Notes under the pieces: generated by a model
Seen by the model: the letters and a program-made list of their open reading frames with translations, nothing else
The model's database searches: none
What the model was told of the DNA's origin: nothing
Shown: piece by piece, positions 52,501 to 63,114 of the stretch
How positions within the stretch are numbered: the first letter of the stretch is position 1
Layout of the letters: the number at the start of each line of letters is the position of its first letter
Origin: Hyposmocoma kahamanoa
Taxonomy: Eukaryota; Arthropoda; Insecta; Lepidoptera; Cosmopterigidae
Length of the DNA stretch: 64,000 bases
Assembly: GCF_003589595.1 (NCBI RefSeq)
Contig: NW_020654810.1
Span: 17,634,594-17,698,593 of the forward strand
Reading direction: 5' to 3'
Position numbers and translations under genes: made by a program

Positions 52501-55500
52501 AATTCATATTTTGTTATAGAGCCATTTAAAACTTTCACGCGAGCTACGGACTATGCCGCCCTAACCGTTTGTGATGTAAAACAACGTATTATTACGTCGT
52601 TTAATTTCTTTTATTTCATCGATTAAAGTAAGAGAATGCTATTTGATCATACAATCTTAATAGTAACGTCGTTGCTTTACAATACATCGAAAAATTAAAT
52701 CTCCAGCGACACGCAGTATAGAAATTGAAAAAACCTAGCCGCGGCCTTGGGGTATCTCGCAGACCAGGTACTATCACGTCTCAGGAGAGTCCCACAAGTG
52801 GAAGCTCGTGGGTAGATAGTTTTATGGAATACCCGAGCTAATGAAGTTATGGTAACTAGGGTTTTCAACCACCTGTCCCACAAGTGGAAGCTGGGGCGTG
52901 CTATCTAGTTTTTATTTTGTCACAACGCCATCTAGCGGCAAGGCGAGTTTACTAAATTGTTTTGTGATAAAATATTTGTTAGGGTGTGGTGTAACAGTTT
53001 TATTTTTTGTTTTTAGAGTACATTTAAAGAGCTCTTAAATCTATTTCAATTTGCATTGCACCCTTTGTGAAAAAATGAAAAATGCATAATATATCTCTGC
53101 TTTTCCGTATAAATATGCACTTTTAAAATGGTTTATTTTTTACAGTCAGCCTGTGTTTCACCGGAGGTGCGATATGTGGCTCGTGATTCGTATGTCATAT
53201 ATTTTAAAGTTGCTTATTTAATGCAATACTAACTTTTACCGTATTATGTTGACGTAACCACATACTTATGCAAATTAACCAATGGCAAGACATTATTATA
53301 CGAACTAAGTAGTTTACCATTCTCGTAAACATAAAGATATTTATTAAGCTAACGGATAATTCACGTATTTAAGTCGCATTGTTGCTCGACACGTTTCGAA
53401 CCAGTCTATGGTCCTTAATCTTGAGCTTCCCCTGTTTTGTTAAAAGTGTTAACTATTTTGCTAGAGCAATGGCTTAGACATTTACTAATAAGCAATGGTT
53501 ATATAAAAAATACACAATATACCTAAGGATATTGTCTAAAGCTTCTGCTAATTTATTACATGATAGAATGCATTTTATTCGATCATATAAAATCCTGAAA
53601 ACAGACTAAAATAAAAGTCTAAAAAGAATTATTTAAATACAAAATATCTAACTTTGCACATAAGTTTTATATTGAGACATTTCTCTTTAAGTATAATTTC
53701 TCTGCAAGTATACAGAGAACCCACTACATTTTGGTTTCCAACGTAAGTCCCATAGTTATTAAATTCACATTTATCTAAAAATATGAATATTGTCAACAAT
53801 ACTAATATAACGACACGCCGCGCCGCCAGCCGCCCCGTCAGTCGCCACCGGGCGTTTGTCGACGACGTATCTGTGTAAAATTTTTTCTGCTTGTTCTTGT
53901 GTTACTGATAAAATACTAACTTTCAGCTCAGCTCCTAAAATGTAGGCTCGCGTTGAAATACCTTAGTATCAGTAGAGCTCTTTGTGGAAGAGTTCGTCCA
54001 GGGAAGTACTGCCACCTTACCTATTTCTGCCGCCAAGCAGTAATGTGAATTTTATACGTAAGGATGCTGGTGAAAAAAAAAACCTGCCCTTAAATTGTTT
54101 AAACATTGAACTCGTCGTTCGCGAACGGAACCGAAGTACCACACCGCTCCCCACGTAGCCGTCAATATGTGGGAAGCGGTGTGGTACTTAAAGCTAGGGA
54201 AGTGTGGAGGGCTCATGAGTAACGACCACGGACTAGTTTCAAACATGTCGAGCAAGAATGCGAATTGAAATATCTGTAAGTTTAGTTAATATGTCTATCA
54301 CACGGTAGTTTCTATTTAAACATAAAGCTGTTGTAACTATTAAAATTAATACTCGTATTAAAAAAAAATTAAAAAATAATTAAACAAACTTGGCTCCAGC
54401 TTTGGCGAAAAGTTCTGCCCATGTGTCGGGGTCGAATAGTTCTGCTGTAAAATATGGTGCAAAGCCTTTGTATGTACCGTTGTAGCGTTCATTTTCAATA
54501 AACTGTTTTATTTCGCTGTCACCTACAACACAAGGATATATTTTGTTTTCTACATTAAGTACACATTTTAGAACAAGTACTTCACGTCAGGAATTTTGAG
54601 AGAATCTGGATTCAGGTAATTTTCATCACCATTATCAAACCATTATTATACGTCACAATACTTGGAATTGGCTCTCTTGTAAGGAGAGGGTTTTTTCAAG
54701 TTTCCAAAGGAATGTGAACCTTCTTCGACATGCAGGTTTCATCATGATGTTTTCCTTCATCGTCAACGTGAGGTACAATCAAATTGGGTAACTTTCAAGA
54801 CTTTTCTCAGGTTTTTATGGATCGGGGACGCGTAGTGATGAATCTACGAGAACCCACTCCGCCCACAACACCCGGTCATTAGCACTAAAAAAATTTTAAT
54901 CAATTTTATTCTTGTTTATTTACAACTTGACCAAAAAATTGACTATACCAAAATTGTTTTCACAAAAAAAGACTTAACATAATAATAATAATAAGATACT
55001 TTCATTGTATCTTCTATGGTTTCGGATTTCCGCATGCTATCCCATTAAAAAAAACACTATACTTTTACGGTGACAGCCTCATTTGGTCTTTCCATTTCAT
55101 GTTTAGTGCAAATTGTTAGAGAAATCTTTAAACAAGTTTTATACGTTACAAGAAAATTCACAGTTATCTTACTTGACGTTTCGAATGTGATGGCATGTAC
55201 CTGTTTAGTTGCATTTAACTAAACAGGTACATGCCATCACATTCGAAACGTCATCTTCTAAATAGCCGTTCGCCTCCTAGACTACTACCGCTCTAATAAT
55301 ATAGCAAACTTGGTGTTATTGAATTGCCATGGAAACCAATAAATCCCAATTACTATAGAATGACCCCAAAAGCTTTCGAAAATTCTACCCATCAATATGA
55401 ACAACTTTTACTTACCCTCTGAGATCGAGAAAAACCCGTCAAACTAAATGTATACAACAGCTGTTTACTTTCCGCAGATTCAGAAGTTCTCATCGTAAAG

Positions 55501-55948
55501 TTGTTTTAATTGATGTATAAAATTATTTTGCACCTAAATTGATTCAGAACATGTTATAAGGAATTAAGGTGCACCTGATTTGTTAGTCCCGTCACTTGAT
55601 ATTATAAAAAAAAACCTAGAGTTACTCATTTTAAAATTGTGAAGTTTGCATACGTACTTGTGCGTTAATGTAAATTAATATTTAAAAAAAATCCTGTTTA
55701 CCTTGGTGCCACATGTACCAGAACCATTCATTTTTATAACTAGGTACAGAATAAACTCCCCAGTGAATGAAAATGCCAATTTTTGCGACATCATACCACT
55801 GGGGAAGCGGACGGGTGTCCAGATCATCCCAGTTTGGTACATAAAACTTCTGTAATATATTTGCTTCTGTATGTAAAGTTACAGGAGCGTCTGTTGAATC
55901 TTCTTTGGCATAGGTTCGAAAGATATAACATAACAATATTAGCCACAT
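49145..55948 (-). CDS. Alpha-L-fucosidase, GH29 (copy C), five exons
   Basis: Minus-strand exons are 55702-55948, 54390-54522, 52033-52496, 50814-50954 and 49145-49509, 450 residues. I start at the Met at 55946-55948 because [14 protein letters not shown] is a signal peptide aligned with copy B; an upstream in-frame Met at 55984 would add 12 hydrophilic residues. A ~20-residue insert ([20 protein letters not shown]) follows the leader. HWG is at 62-64, KHHDG at 134-138, and SVLWLDGDW puts the catalytic Asp at 226. NDRWG is changed to NDRFG. The last exon ends VK|GTAAGT in phase 0. Read-through adds ~80 residues, part of them encoded by a MITE, to a stop at 48908, which is unlikely to be the real C-terminus. 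Confidence 0.92.
50190..50745 (+). mobile_element. LINE 3' end in intron 4 of copy C
   Basis: The start encodes a decayed RT tail ([16 protein letters not shown]). The 3' UTR has AAGGTTGCCTGGCAGAGATT and AGCAATAAGGCCGCCTG, then AATAAAGAATATTG and a (TTGAA)n tail at about 50728-50743. Clade probably Jockey/CR1-like, from memory of that UTR. Confidence 0.75.
50814..50954 (-). CDS. Fucosidase copy C, exon 4
   Basis: 141 bp encoding [20 protein letters not shown] and IVTTVSCGG. It is 6-9 bp longer than in the other copies. The family SWGY is SWSF here. Confidence 0.9.
51668..51945 (+). repeat. R290 repeat in intron 3 of copy C
   Basis: From TTTTTAGTAGCAGTAGAGCT to TCATTTGATGTTAC plus an A run, with an internal deletion near 51845. 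Confidence 0.85.
52033..52496 (-). CDS. Fucosidase copy C, exon 3 (catalytic)
   Basis: 464 bp. [56 protein letters not shown] and [16 protein letters not shown]. Extra Cys residues flank HHGDFYN. Confidence 0.93.
52735..52915. repeat. Direct repeat in intron 2 of copy C
   Basis: GTCCCACAAGTGGAAGCT occurs at about 52788 and 52877, each followed by a GTGGGTAGATAG / GGCGTGCTATCTAG variant. It is likely a small duplication or part of an unnamed repeat. Confidence 0.5.
52930..53955. other. Intron 2 of copy C, AT-rich
   Basis: No recognised feature other than a GC-rich patch near 53810-53870 (CCGCGCCGCCAGCCGCCCCG). Confidence 0.4.
53964..54075 (+). repeat. R290 repeat, 5' part only
   Basis: From TTAGTATCAGTAGAGCTCTT through CGCCAAGCAGTAATGTGA to GGTGAAAAAAAAA, then unrelated sequence with a hairpin. 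Confidence 0.75.
54135..54188. repeat. 20-bp hairpin, one mismatch
   Basis: AGTACCACACCGCTCCCCAC (54135-54154) pairs with GTGGGAAGCGGTGTGGTACT (54169-54188) around a 14-nt loop. Confidence 0.85.
54390..54522 (-). CDS. Fucosidase copy C, exon 2
   Basis: 133 bp, acceptor GTTGTAG, donor CCAA|GTTTGT. Encodes [20 protein letters not shown] and ends AGAK. Confidence 0.9.
54640..54895 (-). mobile_element. SINE family S3, degraded
   Basis: Shares CTTCTTCGACATGCAGGTTT and CATCATGATGTTTTCCTTCA with the 38.4-kb copy. Box B has decayed. It lies in intron 1 of copy C. Confidence 0.6.
55174..55253. repeat. Perfect 37-bp palindrome, 6-nt loop
   Basis: The arms 55174-55210 and 55217-55253 are exact complements (left arm starts TGACGTTTCGAATGTGATGG). 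The loop is GCATTT. It lies in intron 1 of copy C. Confidence 0.95.
55568..55614 (+). repeat. R290 3'-end fragment
   Basis: GGTGCACCTGATTTGTTAGT and CCCGTCACTTGATATTATAA plus an A run. Confidence 0.7.
55702..55948 (-). CDS. Fucosidase copy C, exon 1 with signal peptide
   Basis: [14 protein letters not shown] leader, the ~20-residue insert, then [20 protein letters not shown]. Donor CAAG|GTAAAC. Confidence 0.88.
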
Positions 55949-56035
55949 TATAACTCTGCACTGAAAAACATTGAAGTTAATCAAGTTAGCCCACCAAGAT
56001 ATTGAATGGAATCAATCAGAACATGGTTCAATTCT

Positions 56036-56166
56036 TTACTTAAAATAGTTGCTGCAATCATTAAAATGGTTAATGCGATATTAAAATACTTGCTGCAATC
56101 ATTAAAATAGTTACTGCAATATCGAAATACTTATTGCAATCGTTAAAACGGTTGCTGAAATCATTC
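56036..56166. repeat. Tandem repeat, 18-27 bp unit
   Basis: Imperfect units of ATTAAAATAGTTGCTGCAAT repeat five or six times just upstream of copy C. Confidence 0.75.
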
Positions 56167-57205
56167 TGCTTGATGGATTCATATATCATCCTAAACAGCA
56201 TCCTGTTTATTTCCATGATGTTTATTTTCAGTGTGTGAAACTAGTAAGTATAATTTAATATTTTGATGGATTAAAGTTATACACATATGTAAAATATATC
56301 ATATACATACATATTCACCTTCTATGTTGTAATGTAATTAATCCATTTACAGTTCGGCTAAGGAAGCTGTCTATTATGCATGCAATTAAGTAAGTAATAA
56401 TTAATAACAGTGGTATTCGCCAAGATATACTAAATTGAAATTTAACGGTGATCAAGCAAAGTAATTTTGGCAAAGTTAATTAAGCTATGTAAAAGAAAAC
56501 TTACCTGTTGATGAAATATTATATAGTTTATAATATAAAATAACAAAAAAACTTCACTGCCAAGCCACAGCAATAATAAATTTAAAATCTGATCCGGCTC
56601 AAAGTTTCAGGTAAACTTATAACAATATGCAATTGTTTCAGGCAACAGAACCAAATGACAAGTGTGTACCGCACGTGACAACAGGGTTCCGTCAAATAGT
56701 TATAAATAATTAATGTGTTGTATGCCTGAAACGTATATTATATAAACTGAATTATAATTTCAAACTGGAGCTTAAATTCCATTCTATTAGAATTGAAAGG
56801 TTATCATACTTTACATAATAAAAGTCGTTTTGAATTAGAGTTCCTGTTTCAGGTCCACGGGCGAGGAGCGTATCAAATAGTGATTGACAGTTTCAGAGTG
56901 TCACTCCCGCATCTCATATTTTTGTCGTTCAGTTTGTCATCATTGCGTAATATGTATCATTAAGTGCTCAGTAAGTTCGCCGAGTCGTCGGTCCAACTTG
57001 TCGGTGTTCTGCCCACGCTGCATCTTCCGGTACGCGATCGCCACTCGAAAACTATTTGACCCCATCGGCTATTTGTTTTGCGAGCAATGTGCTCCGATGA
57101 TTGCCACTTAAGTTTTGCAATTCTTTGGGCTATGTCAGTTATTCTGGATGTTTTGCTCTATATGAAGTGCTAAACCGAAAACACATTACCCTAAAAAATC
57201 TAATT
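56167..57205. other. Upstream region of copy C
   Basis: No recognised gene. The 75-codon plus frame at 56884 has eight Cys residues but no known motif. The promoter and 5' UTR of copy C should lie at the low end of this stretch or inside 55.95-56.5 kb; no TATA box or initiator could be assigned safely. Confidence 0.3.
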
Positions 57206-57482
57206 TAGTAGCAGTAGAGCTCCTTGTGAAAGTGCCGCCAAGCGCTAATGTCAGCATTACTGTATCCCGGTTTTGAAAAGTGTAAGGTTTGTAAGGTGTA
57301 AGGATGCTGGTTAAAGTACAGGCACATGGGACTTGATCTCAGGGTGACAGGCGCCGTGGCCAGTGCCCCTCAGATCTTTGTGTTTTAAAGCTCTGAGTGG
57401 CACTGCAATTGTTATGGACAGGCATGTAGTTCACCATCAGGCGCACAACTTGTTCGTCCCGTCACTTGATATTATAAAAAAA
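57206..57482 (+). repeat. R290 repeat
   Basis: TTAGTAGCAGTAGAGCTCCT to CACTTGATATTATAAAAAAA, with a ~30-bp deletion after the first block and a GTGTAAGGTTTGTAAGGT stutter. Confidence 0.85.
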
Positions 57483-58276
57483 ATCTAATTAATTAAGATA
57501 GCTAGTCAAGAGACTGGCGATTTGCAAAGGTTGCGAATTTCTGTAAGAGGTGTTAACTTGACGAATTTTATGAATAGTTTAGCAGCAGCACTGTTTTTAT
57601 CATTACCTGAGTATCTCCAAATTACGTAATAGAGAAAAAAGGTTACATCAATCATTCGTACAAACATTCCAATCGAATACAATAGTAAATGAAAATAAGT
57701 GATTCCGTTTTCAATTCAGTATTCTGATTCAGACGAGTCAGTTGCATCTGTAATAGTGACATCAGTTTTGTTCATCACTAGCGTAGCCGCTTTGTTATGC
57801 CTGGTGTGTGAATGATGGATAACAGATGTGTAGGATTTTTATTTCTGTTATCGTTAACCGACACTAAACCTTCTAGCCGGCATTTTAACTCAGTTGTTAC
57901 TAACGTTTGATATACGGACGAATTTGAAGAAATTTGGAGAATTGAGGAATTAAAATTATTACAAACAATGAATCAAATTTCTTTGTTTATGTTTGGCGTT
58001 AGGTCTAAGATCCCTTTATTTATACAAATGGTTACTTACGTATTCTGAGCTACATATGGCTATTATTTTATTTTTAATTGTCCGTGGGTCATTGAGAAGC
58101 CAAAGCAGGAGCACCATAAAACATCCACTAGAGCCTTTACAATACGAGCATCTTAAAATTTCCTTGGCTACTAAAAAACCCCTGACCACAAAAGCAGCAA
58201 CGAAGTTACAGTAAAAAAAATGTTTTAATTCATACTTTGAATACAGTAGTTGCAAATTAAAACATACCTAATAAAC
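57483..58276. other. AT-rich intergenic DNA
   Basis: No recognised gene. Confidence 0.35.
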
Positions 58277-58572
58277 ATATAGCAATAGAGCTTTTTGCGA
58301 AAGAGTTCGTCCAAGAAAGTGCTCCCACCTTATCTATTTCTGCCGCCAAACAATAATGCTCTCGTTATCGCGTCCCGGTTTTGAGGGATAAGGGTACTGG
58401 TAAAGGCACATAGAACGTCAAGTTATGTCTCAGGGTGACGGGCGAAGTGGCAGTACCCCTCAGATTTTTGTGATTTAAAGAGTGGCATTTTAATTTTAAT
58501 GTTATGGACAGGCGTGTCGCTTACCAACAGTCTCACGGCTTGTTCCCGTCACTTGGTGTGATAAAAAAGTAG
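58277..58572 (+). repeat. R290 repeat
   Basis: A full-length but diverged copy ending CCCGTCACTTGGTGTGATAA. Confidence 0.85.
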
Positions 58573-59065
58573 TAACATTTTTCTACGACTCTGTATGACA
58601 TGGAGTGTATCATTTTTGACGTTTTTTGAGAGCCTTATGGAAATAAAATAACAAAGATAGACTTATTCAGAAAGAATGTATGAAAAACAAATCTCTGGAA
58701 TACAGCACACAAGAAGACGTCCTAATCACATAGTAAATTTCCTGAGTATCTGTGTAGTATACGTGTTAGATCCATATTTATATATATTTATTTTCAAAAA
58801 GAAGTTCTATGTTAATTCAATTGAGCGAAAAGTGCATAACGAAAGTTATATTATACACATATTTTTCTTCCATTTTTACTAAGCCAACGGAGACTGTAGG
58901 CGTGTCCTTTGCTTATATTCCAAACGACAAAACCAACATAACTTTAAGCTCAGAGTGCACAGGCTAATTCTACAGACGTGTACCATGTTTATGTATATCA
59001 TCAATGAAAGCTATAAGAATACAATACTTATTTTATAAAAATAAAATATTTTTTTTATGGTACTA

Positions 59066-59163
59066 ATAGGGCTAGCACGACAGGGCACAACTTGCACGAG
59101 GACGACACAATTGCAATTCTCATCACATGCGAGAACTATTTCGCGCTATCGTGCTAGCCCTAT
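59066..59163. repeat. Palindromic MITE, 15-bp perfect ends
   Basis: ATAGGGCTAGCACGA (59066-59080) is the exact complement of TCGTGCTAGCCCTAT (59149-59163). It is related to the element at 49015-49116. Confidence 0.8.
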
Positions 59164-59453
59164 GAGTGACAGGATGATAAAGTCGTGCGTCTGGTGGCAA
59201 GTGTATGCATGTCATGACAGTTGCAGTGCTACTCAGAGCTTTAAATCGTAAAGACCTGAGGGGCACTGCCACTGAGACTGTTACCCTGGGATATAAATTG
59301 ATAAGCCCCATGTGCTTGTAATTTCACCAGTAGCCTTACTCTTCAAAACCGGAACGCATTAATGCGTATATTACTGCTTGATGGCAGAAATAGGTAAAGT
59401 GGCAGTACTTCCCTGGACGAGTTCTTTCACAAGGAGCTCTACTGCTGTTGAAG
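59164..59453 (-). repeat. R290 repeat
   Basis: Full length in minus orientation, from AGTGACAGGATGATAAAGTC to CAAGGAGCTCTACTGCTGTT. Confidence 0.85.
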
Positions 59454-59695
59454 TTAAGGAAGTCAGCCCTAATGGCTTTCAATAATTACAACATCTATGT
59501 GTTTTAAAGAGTAATAAAATTGAAAATACACTGAAACAAAGTACCATTAGCCTTATATAATTGGTACATAAATACAGCGAAGTGTTATAAAGGGCGAGCA
59601 AGTGGACGTCTTTTATGCAAATTAATTCAATATTGTCTTAATTTGCAAGTTTTCATTGCCTTTTGTCGAAACGCCTTTTTCCGCACCATATTTTT

Positions 59696-60003
59696 TTTTT
59701 ATATAACACCAAGAGACGGGACGAACAAATCGTGCACCTGGTGGTAAGCAACACGCCTGTCCATAACAGTTGCAATGCCACTCAGAGCTTTAAATCGCAA
59801 AGATTTTAGGGGAACTGCCACAACGCCCTTAACCCTGAGACATAAGATGACAAGTCCCATGTGCCTGCAATTTCTTCAGCATCCTTACCCTCCTAAACCG
59901 GAACGCAGTAATGCTTACATTACTGCTTGTCGGCAGAAATAGGTAAGTTTGCCAACTTATATTTCTCCGGACGAACTCTTTCACAAGAAGCTCTACTGCT
60001 ACT
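59696..60003 (-). repeat. R290 repeat
   Basis: Full length in minus orientation, with the T run at 59689-59700 as its A tail and AGAAGCTCTACTGCTACTAA at the far end. Confidence 0.85.
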
Positions 60004-60552
60004 AAAGAGGAATCCTTACTGACATAAATGTAATTAAAATGAAAACCAATTTCGATTAAAAATGACTTTTCGAAACTGTTATTTCTCATTTCAAATTGTT
60101 TTGATTGATTCTTATCACAATATATCATTTTTCACGAGAATGAACATATAACACTCCTTACAGCCAACCTCATCTAGGCACGTTGGAACCAGAGTAAGAT
60201 ACTAAAGAGGCATAGAGTGAACGACTTGAACAAACGCCAATAATGCTGCACCTAGACATGCTCTCTAATGGAGGGTCGTCTTCAGTTTTAATTTGCAAAT
60301 ACAAAATTATTTCTTTCCCTCACAAAGCTACAGGACGCATATTAACAACATAGATTAGTTTGTTACATTTGTGGGAGACTGGAGCCTAAACTAGGTCTAG
60401 CCTGTATGATAGGTCTCCAGGCACCCACTAATTACCCATTTTCCTTGAAGCTGCTTGTAGTATTAGGCACTGATCATCGATAGATAAGAAAAGACAAAAT
60501 ATTTCATAGTAGAAGCAATCATTTTGTGTACCGTTTAGCTTCTCGAGTTTCT

Positions 60553-60672
60553 CTGTATGCCATGACACCTAGACAACCACAAATTACACCCAAACTCTAT
60601 ACGAAAGAAATAAATGTAGGTCACATAAATGTTTCTCCCGGCATGGGAATCGAATTCTGGCAGACCAGCATG
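60553..60672 (-). mobile_element. SINE S1, truncated
   Basis: Complement of the S1 body (GACAACCACAAATTACACCC, GAAATAAATGTAGGTC). The head is cut and fused to R290 at about 60672. Confidence 0.7.
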
Positions 60673-60823
60673 ACTCAAAGTGACGGTATCCGTGGCAGTG
60701 CCTCTCAGATATTTGCGACTTAAAGGTGACTTTTAAGTAGCACTGCAACTGTTATGGACAGGCGTGTCGCTTACCATGAGGTGCCATCTTGTTCGTCCCG
60801 TCACTTAGTATAATAAAAAAACG
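60672..60823 (+). repeat. R290 repeat, 3' half
   Basis: Starts at the GACTCAAAGTGACGG block and ends CCGTCACTTAGTATAATAA. It directly abuts the truncated SINE. Confidence 0.75.
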
Positions 60824-60834
60824 GTCCAAAATGT

Positions 60835-61210
60835 CAAGATTGATTTGTGTTCTTGACTGTGTCACCTCCGCACTCATTCGCCTACACTTAGCTCACATAT
60901 ATACTCCTGTTGTGTTCTTGGCTAAGATCCGTGTCCGAGACCACTCCCGGGCCGAGTGTGGTCTGGTAGAACGTACCGTCGAGCACCTGTTTTTTGACTG
61001 TAACCGTATCGTCACTGCTCTTTATGATAGCCCCCTAAAATCCCTCGTTCCGTTAATATCAACTTTCTCCTAACGTTAGTCTATTCTCCCTGTCTGTATA
61101 TCCTGTGTAAGTTCTCTGTTGTTGTAGATTCTCCCCTCAGTGATTTCTGTCGAAATTCACCGGTCAAATGTTGAGTAAAAAACGCGTGTTCCTTAACTCG
61201 ACATTGGCGG
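60835..61210 (+). pseudogene. LINE C-terminal fragment with Cys/His knuckle
   Basis: The plus frame reads TSALIRLHLAHIYTPVVFLA, then RVRDHSRAECGLVERTVEHL and FFDCNR. This fits the C-x-C-H-C knuckle behind the RT/RNase H of Jockey/I-like insect LINEs. It then breaks. Confidence 0.65.
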
Positions 61211-61849
61211 AATCCTTGATGGTATCGTTGAAGCTATAACATTATAAAGAAGAAGAAGGAGACTGTGTCACCATCTATCCAAGCGAGTTCCACATATTAT
61301 TATGCGAAACATCTGTAAATGTATATATACGAGACTCTACAACCACGTTCAAATTACGCTACTGTGTTTACCCAAGTATGGGGAACACAAACAATACACT
61401 AATGTGTTTTACGCGAATATTACCTACTTCGTTAATTATTAGTATCTTACGTAGCGTAGAATTTTCCTACATTCGAAGCAGGGAGTGTTCCTTTGATTAT
61501 TTATTATCTTTGAACGAATTTATGTTTTAATTCAAATTTTGTACGAAATGAAGAATATATTATTTAAATAACCAACAGGTATTTGACGACCCCAATGACC
61601 CAACGTTTTACACTGTAGGAGCCCATTCGCTGTAAGCGCTTTAGTTCCTCCTTTCTGATGCGTACGGCAAAGGAATGAAATACTCTACCGACGTCTGTGT
61701 TTCCCGAAAAGTACAATTTGGGGCTATTCATGGCTACAGTCAATAGTACTAAAAAAATTGGCAAACGCGTACCATCGTCGGTCATATTGTCACTTAGCAT
61801 CAGGTGAGATTGTGGACTAGCGTGTGTCTATTATTTATACAAAAAGCTG
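61211..61849. other. Intergenic DNA
   Basis: A 78-codon minus frame at 61564-61800 (contains RKEELKRLQRMGSYSVKRWV) is basic and has no domain I can name. Confidence 0.3.
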
Positions 61850-61995
61850 GATGCGGAGGTGCCGGGTTCGATTCCCAGTTTTTGGGAAAAAAACTTCTAA
61901 ATTAGTTCTGGTCGGGTGTTTTGGGTAGTGCTCCGGAGTGAATTCCGTTGCTCTGGCACTCATAGCCCTGGTTTCAGATAAGGTAAATTGGTGTG
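61850..61995 (+). mobile_element. SINE-like family S4 fragment
   Basis: GTGCCGGGTTCGATTCCCAG is a good box B. The body with CTCCGGAGTGAATTCCGTTG and CTCTGGCACTCATA recurs at 38245-38350. Box A is weak or missing. Confidence 0.6.
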
Positions 61996-62460
61996 GCTCT
62001 CTGGCACATTACTATTATTATTTTGGATATCTATTATAGACTCACCGCTCCCGTGGCAAAAAGATAAAAATAGGAGAAGCGTATTCTCCGGCAATGGTAC
62101 AGTTGGACGGGGTCAGGGACTCGGGTACAAGAACCGGCGGAGAATACGTGCCGTAAGGAGCAGGACGGCCGTCAGCATTTGTGCTAAAAACGACACGACA
62201 ACGTTATTATTATTATTAGGTATATTTATATTTTTGATAACAAATATTTTAATGAAAACACACTTTAAGTAAAAAGAAGAAATTTTTTACTCCAAATATA
62301 ATTTTTATTTCACATTACAGTTGTTTAATAACACGATGACCTTTATTTTATAAATGTGACTACACCCTGTCGTTAACAGTCAACGTCGTCACAAAGATCT
62401 AAGGAAATTAAATTTGTTCTCCTTTGAATTATAAATCAAGATTGAAATGTATGTTACATT

Positions 62461-62828
62461 TAAATTTTTATTGAATTGCTATTCAATTATTTTTTATGTG
62501 AAATTACTCCACTAGTTTCTTATAATTGTGAATACACAGATCGAAGACCCAGAAAAAAATCCTTCGATCCGGCCGGATTCGTACCGACGTCTTCTAGCAT
62601 TTCGTGTCGTCGGACAAGAAATGCTATACCAATTAAACCACGGAACGAACCAGCGGACCTCACGAATTTTCTATGTGCTTGTTGTCGTATCTCTGTGTTT
62701 GGTTTTTCAACCATTTTAGCCGTAGCGCCATCCATGTATTAAAGCTATGTAAGTATTAACAATTATAACAAACTAGTGGAGTAATTTCACATAAAACATA
62801 ATTGAATATCAATTCAATAAAAATTTAA
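62461..62828 (-). mobile_element. S2 element: tRNA-like SINE core between 73-bp inverted arms
   Basis: The left arm 62461-62533 (TAAATTTTTATTGAATTGCT, GTGAAATTACTCCACTAGTT) pairs with the right arm 62755-62828. The core on the minus strand has GTGGTTTAATTGGTATAGC and GGTACGAATCCGGCCGG (box B with one change). This mixture of DNA-transposon-like ends and a Pol III head recurs at 22130 and, without the head, at 45609. Confidence 0.8.
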
Positions 62829-62937
62829 ATACAGTGAATAGTAATATCTCTAACCGGGGCTGGTAGCTGTAAAGGTATCTAACTGGATGACGAAATACTT
62901 TCATAGATTTCTCATAGATGGCGCTACGGGTAAAAAG

Positions 62938-63047
62938 TTGGTATAGCGTCTGGCACGGTATAATAGAAGACGTCGGTTTGAATCCGGTAGGATTGAAGGA
63001 ATTTTTGCTGAGTGTTCGATCTTTGTATTAATAATTAGATAACATAC
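62938..63047 (+). mobile_element. S2 tRNA-like core, truncated
   Basis: TTGGTATAGCGTCTGGCACG, box B-like CGGTTTGAATCCGG, then GAGTGTTCGATCTTTGTATT. Opposite in orientation to the copy ending 110 bp before. Confidence 0.75.
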
Positions 63048-63114
63048 AGGCAAATTAACAAAGTACTGTACACTGTTTTTAATAAACTAGACATCTTCCG
63101 GTCCCTCCAGTCGC

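Noticed and set aside
55949..55984. Upstream Met of copy C as the start
   Set aside because: The 12 extra residues precede a hydrophobic leader that aligns with the start of copy B, so the inner Met is preferred.
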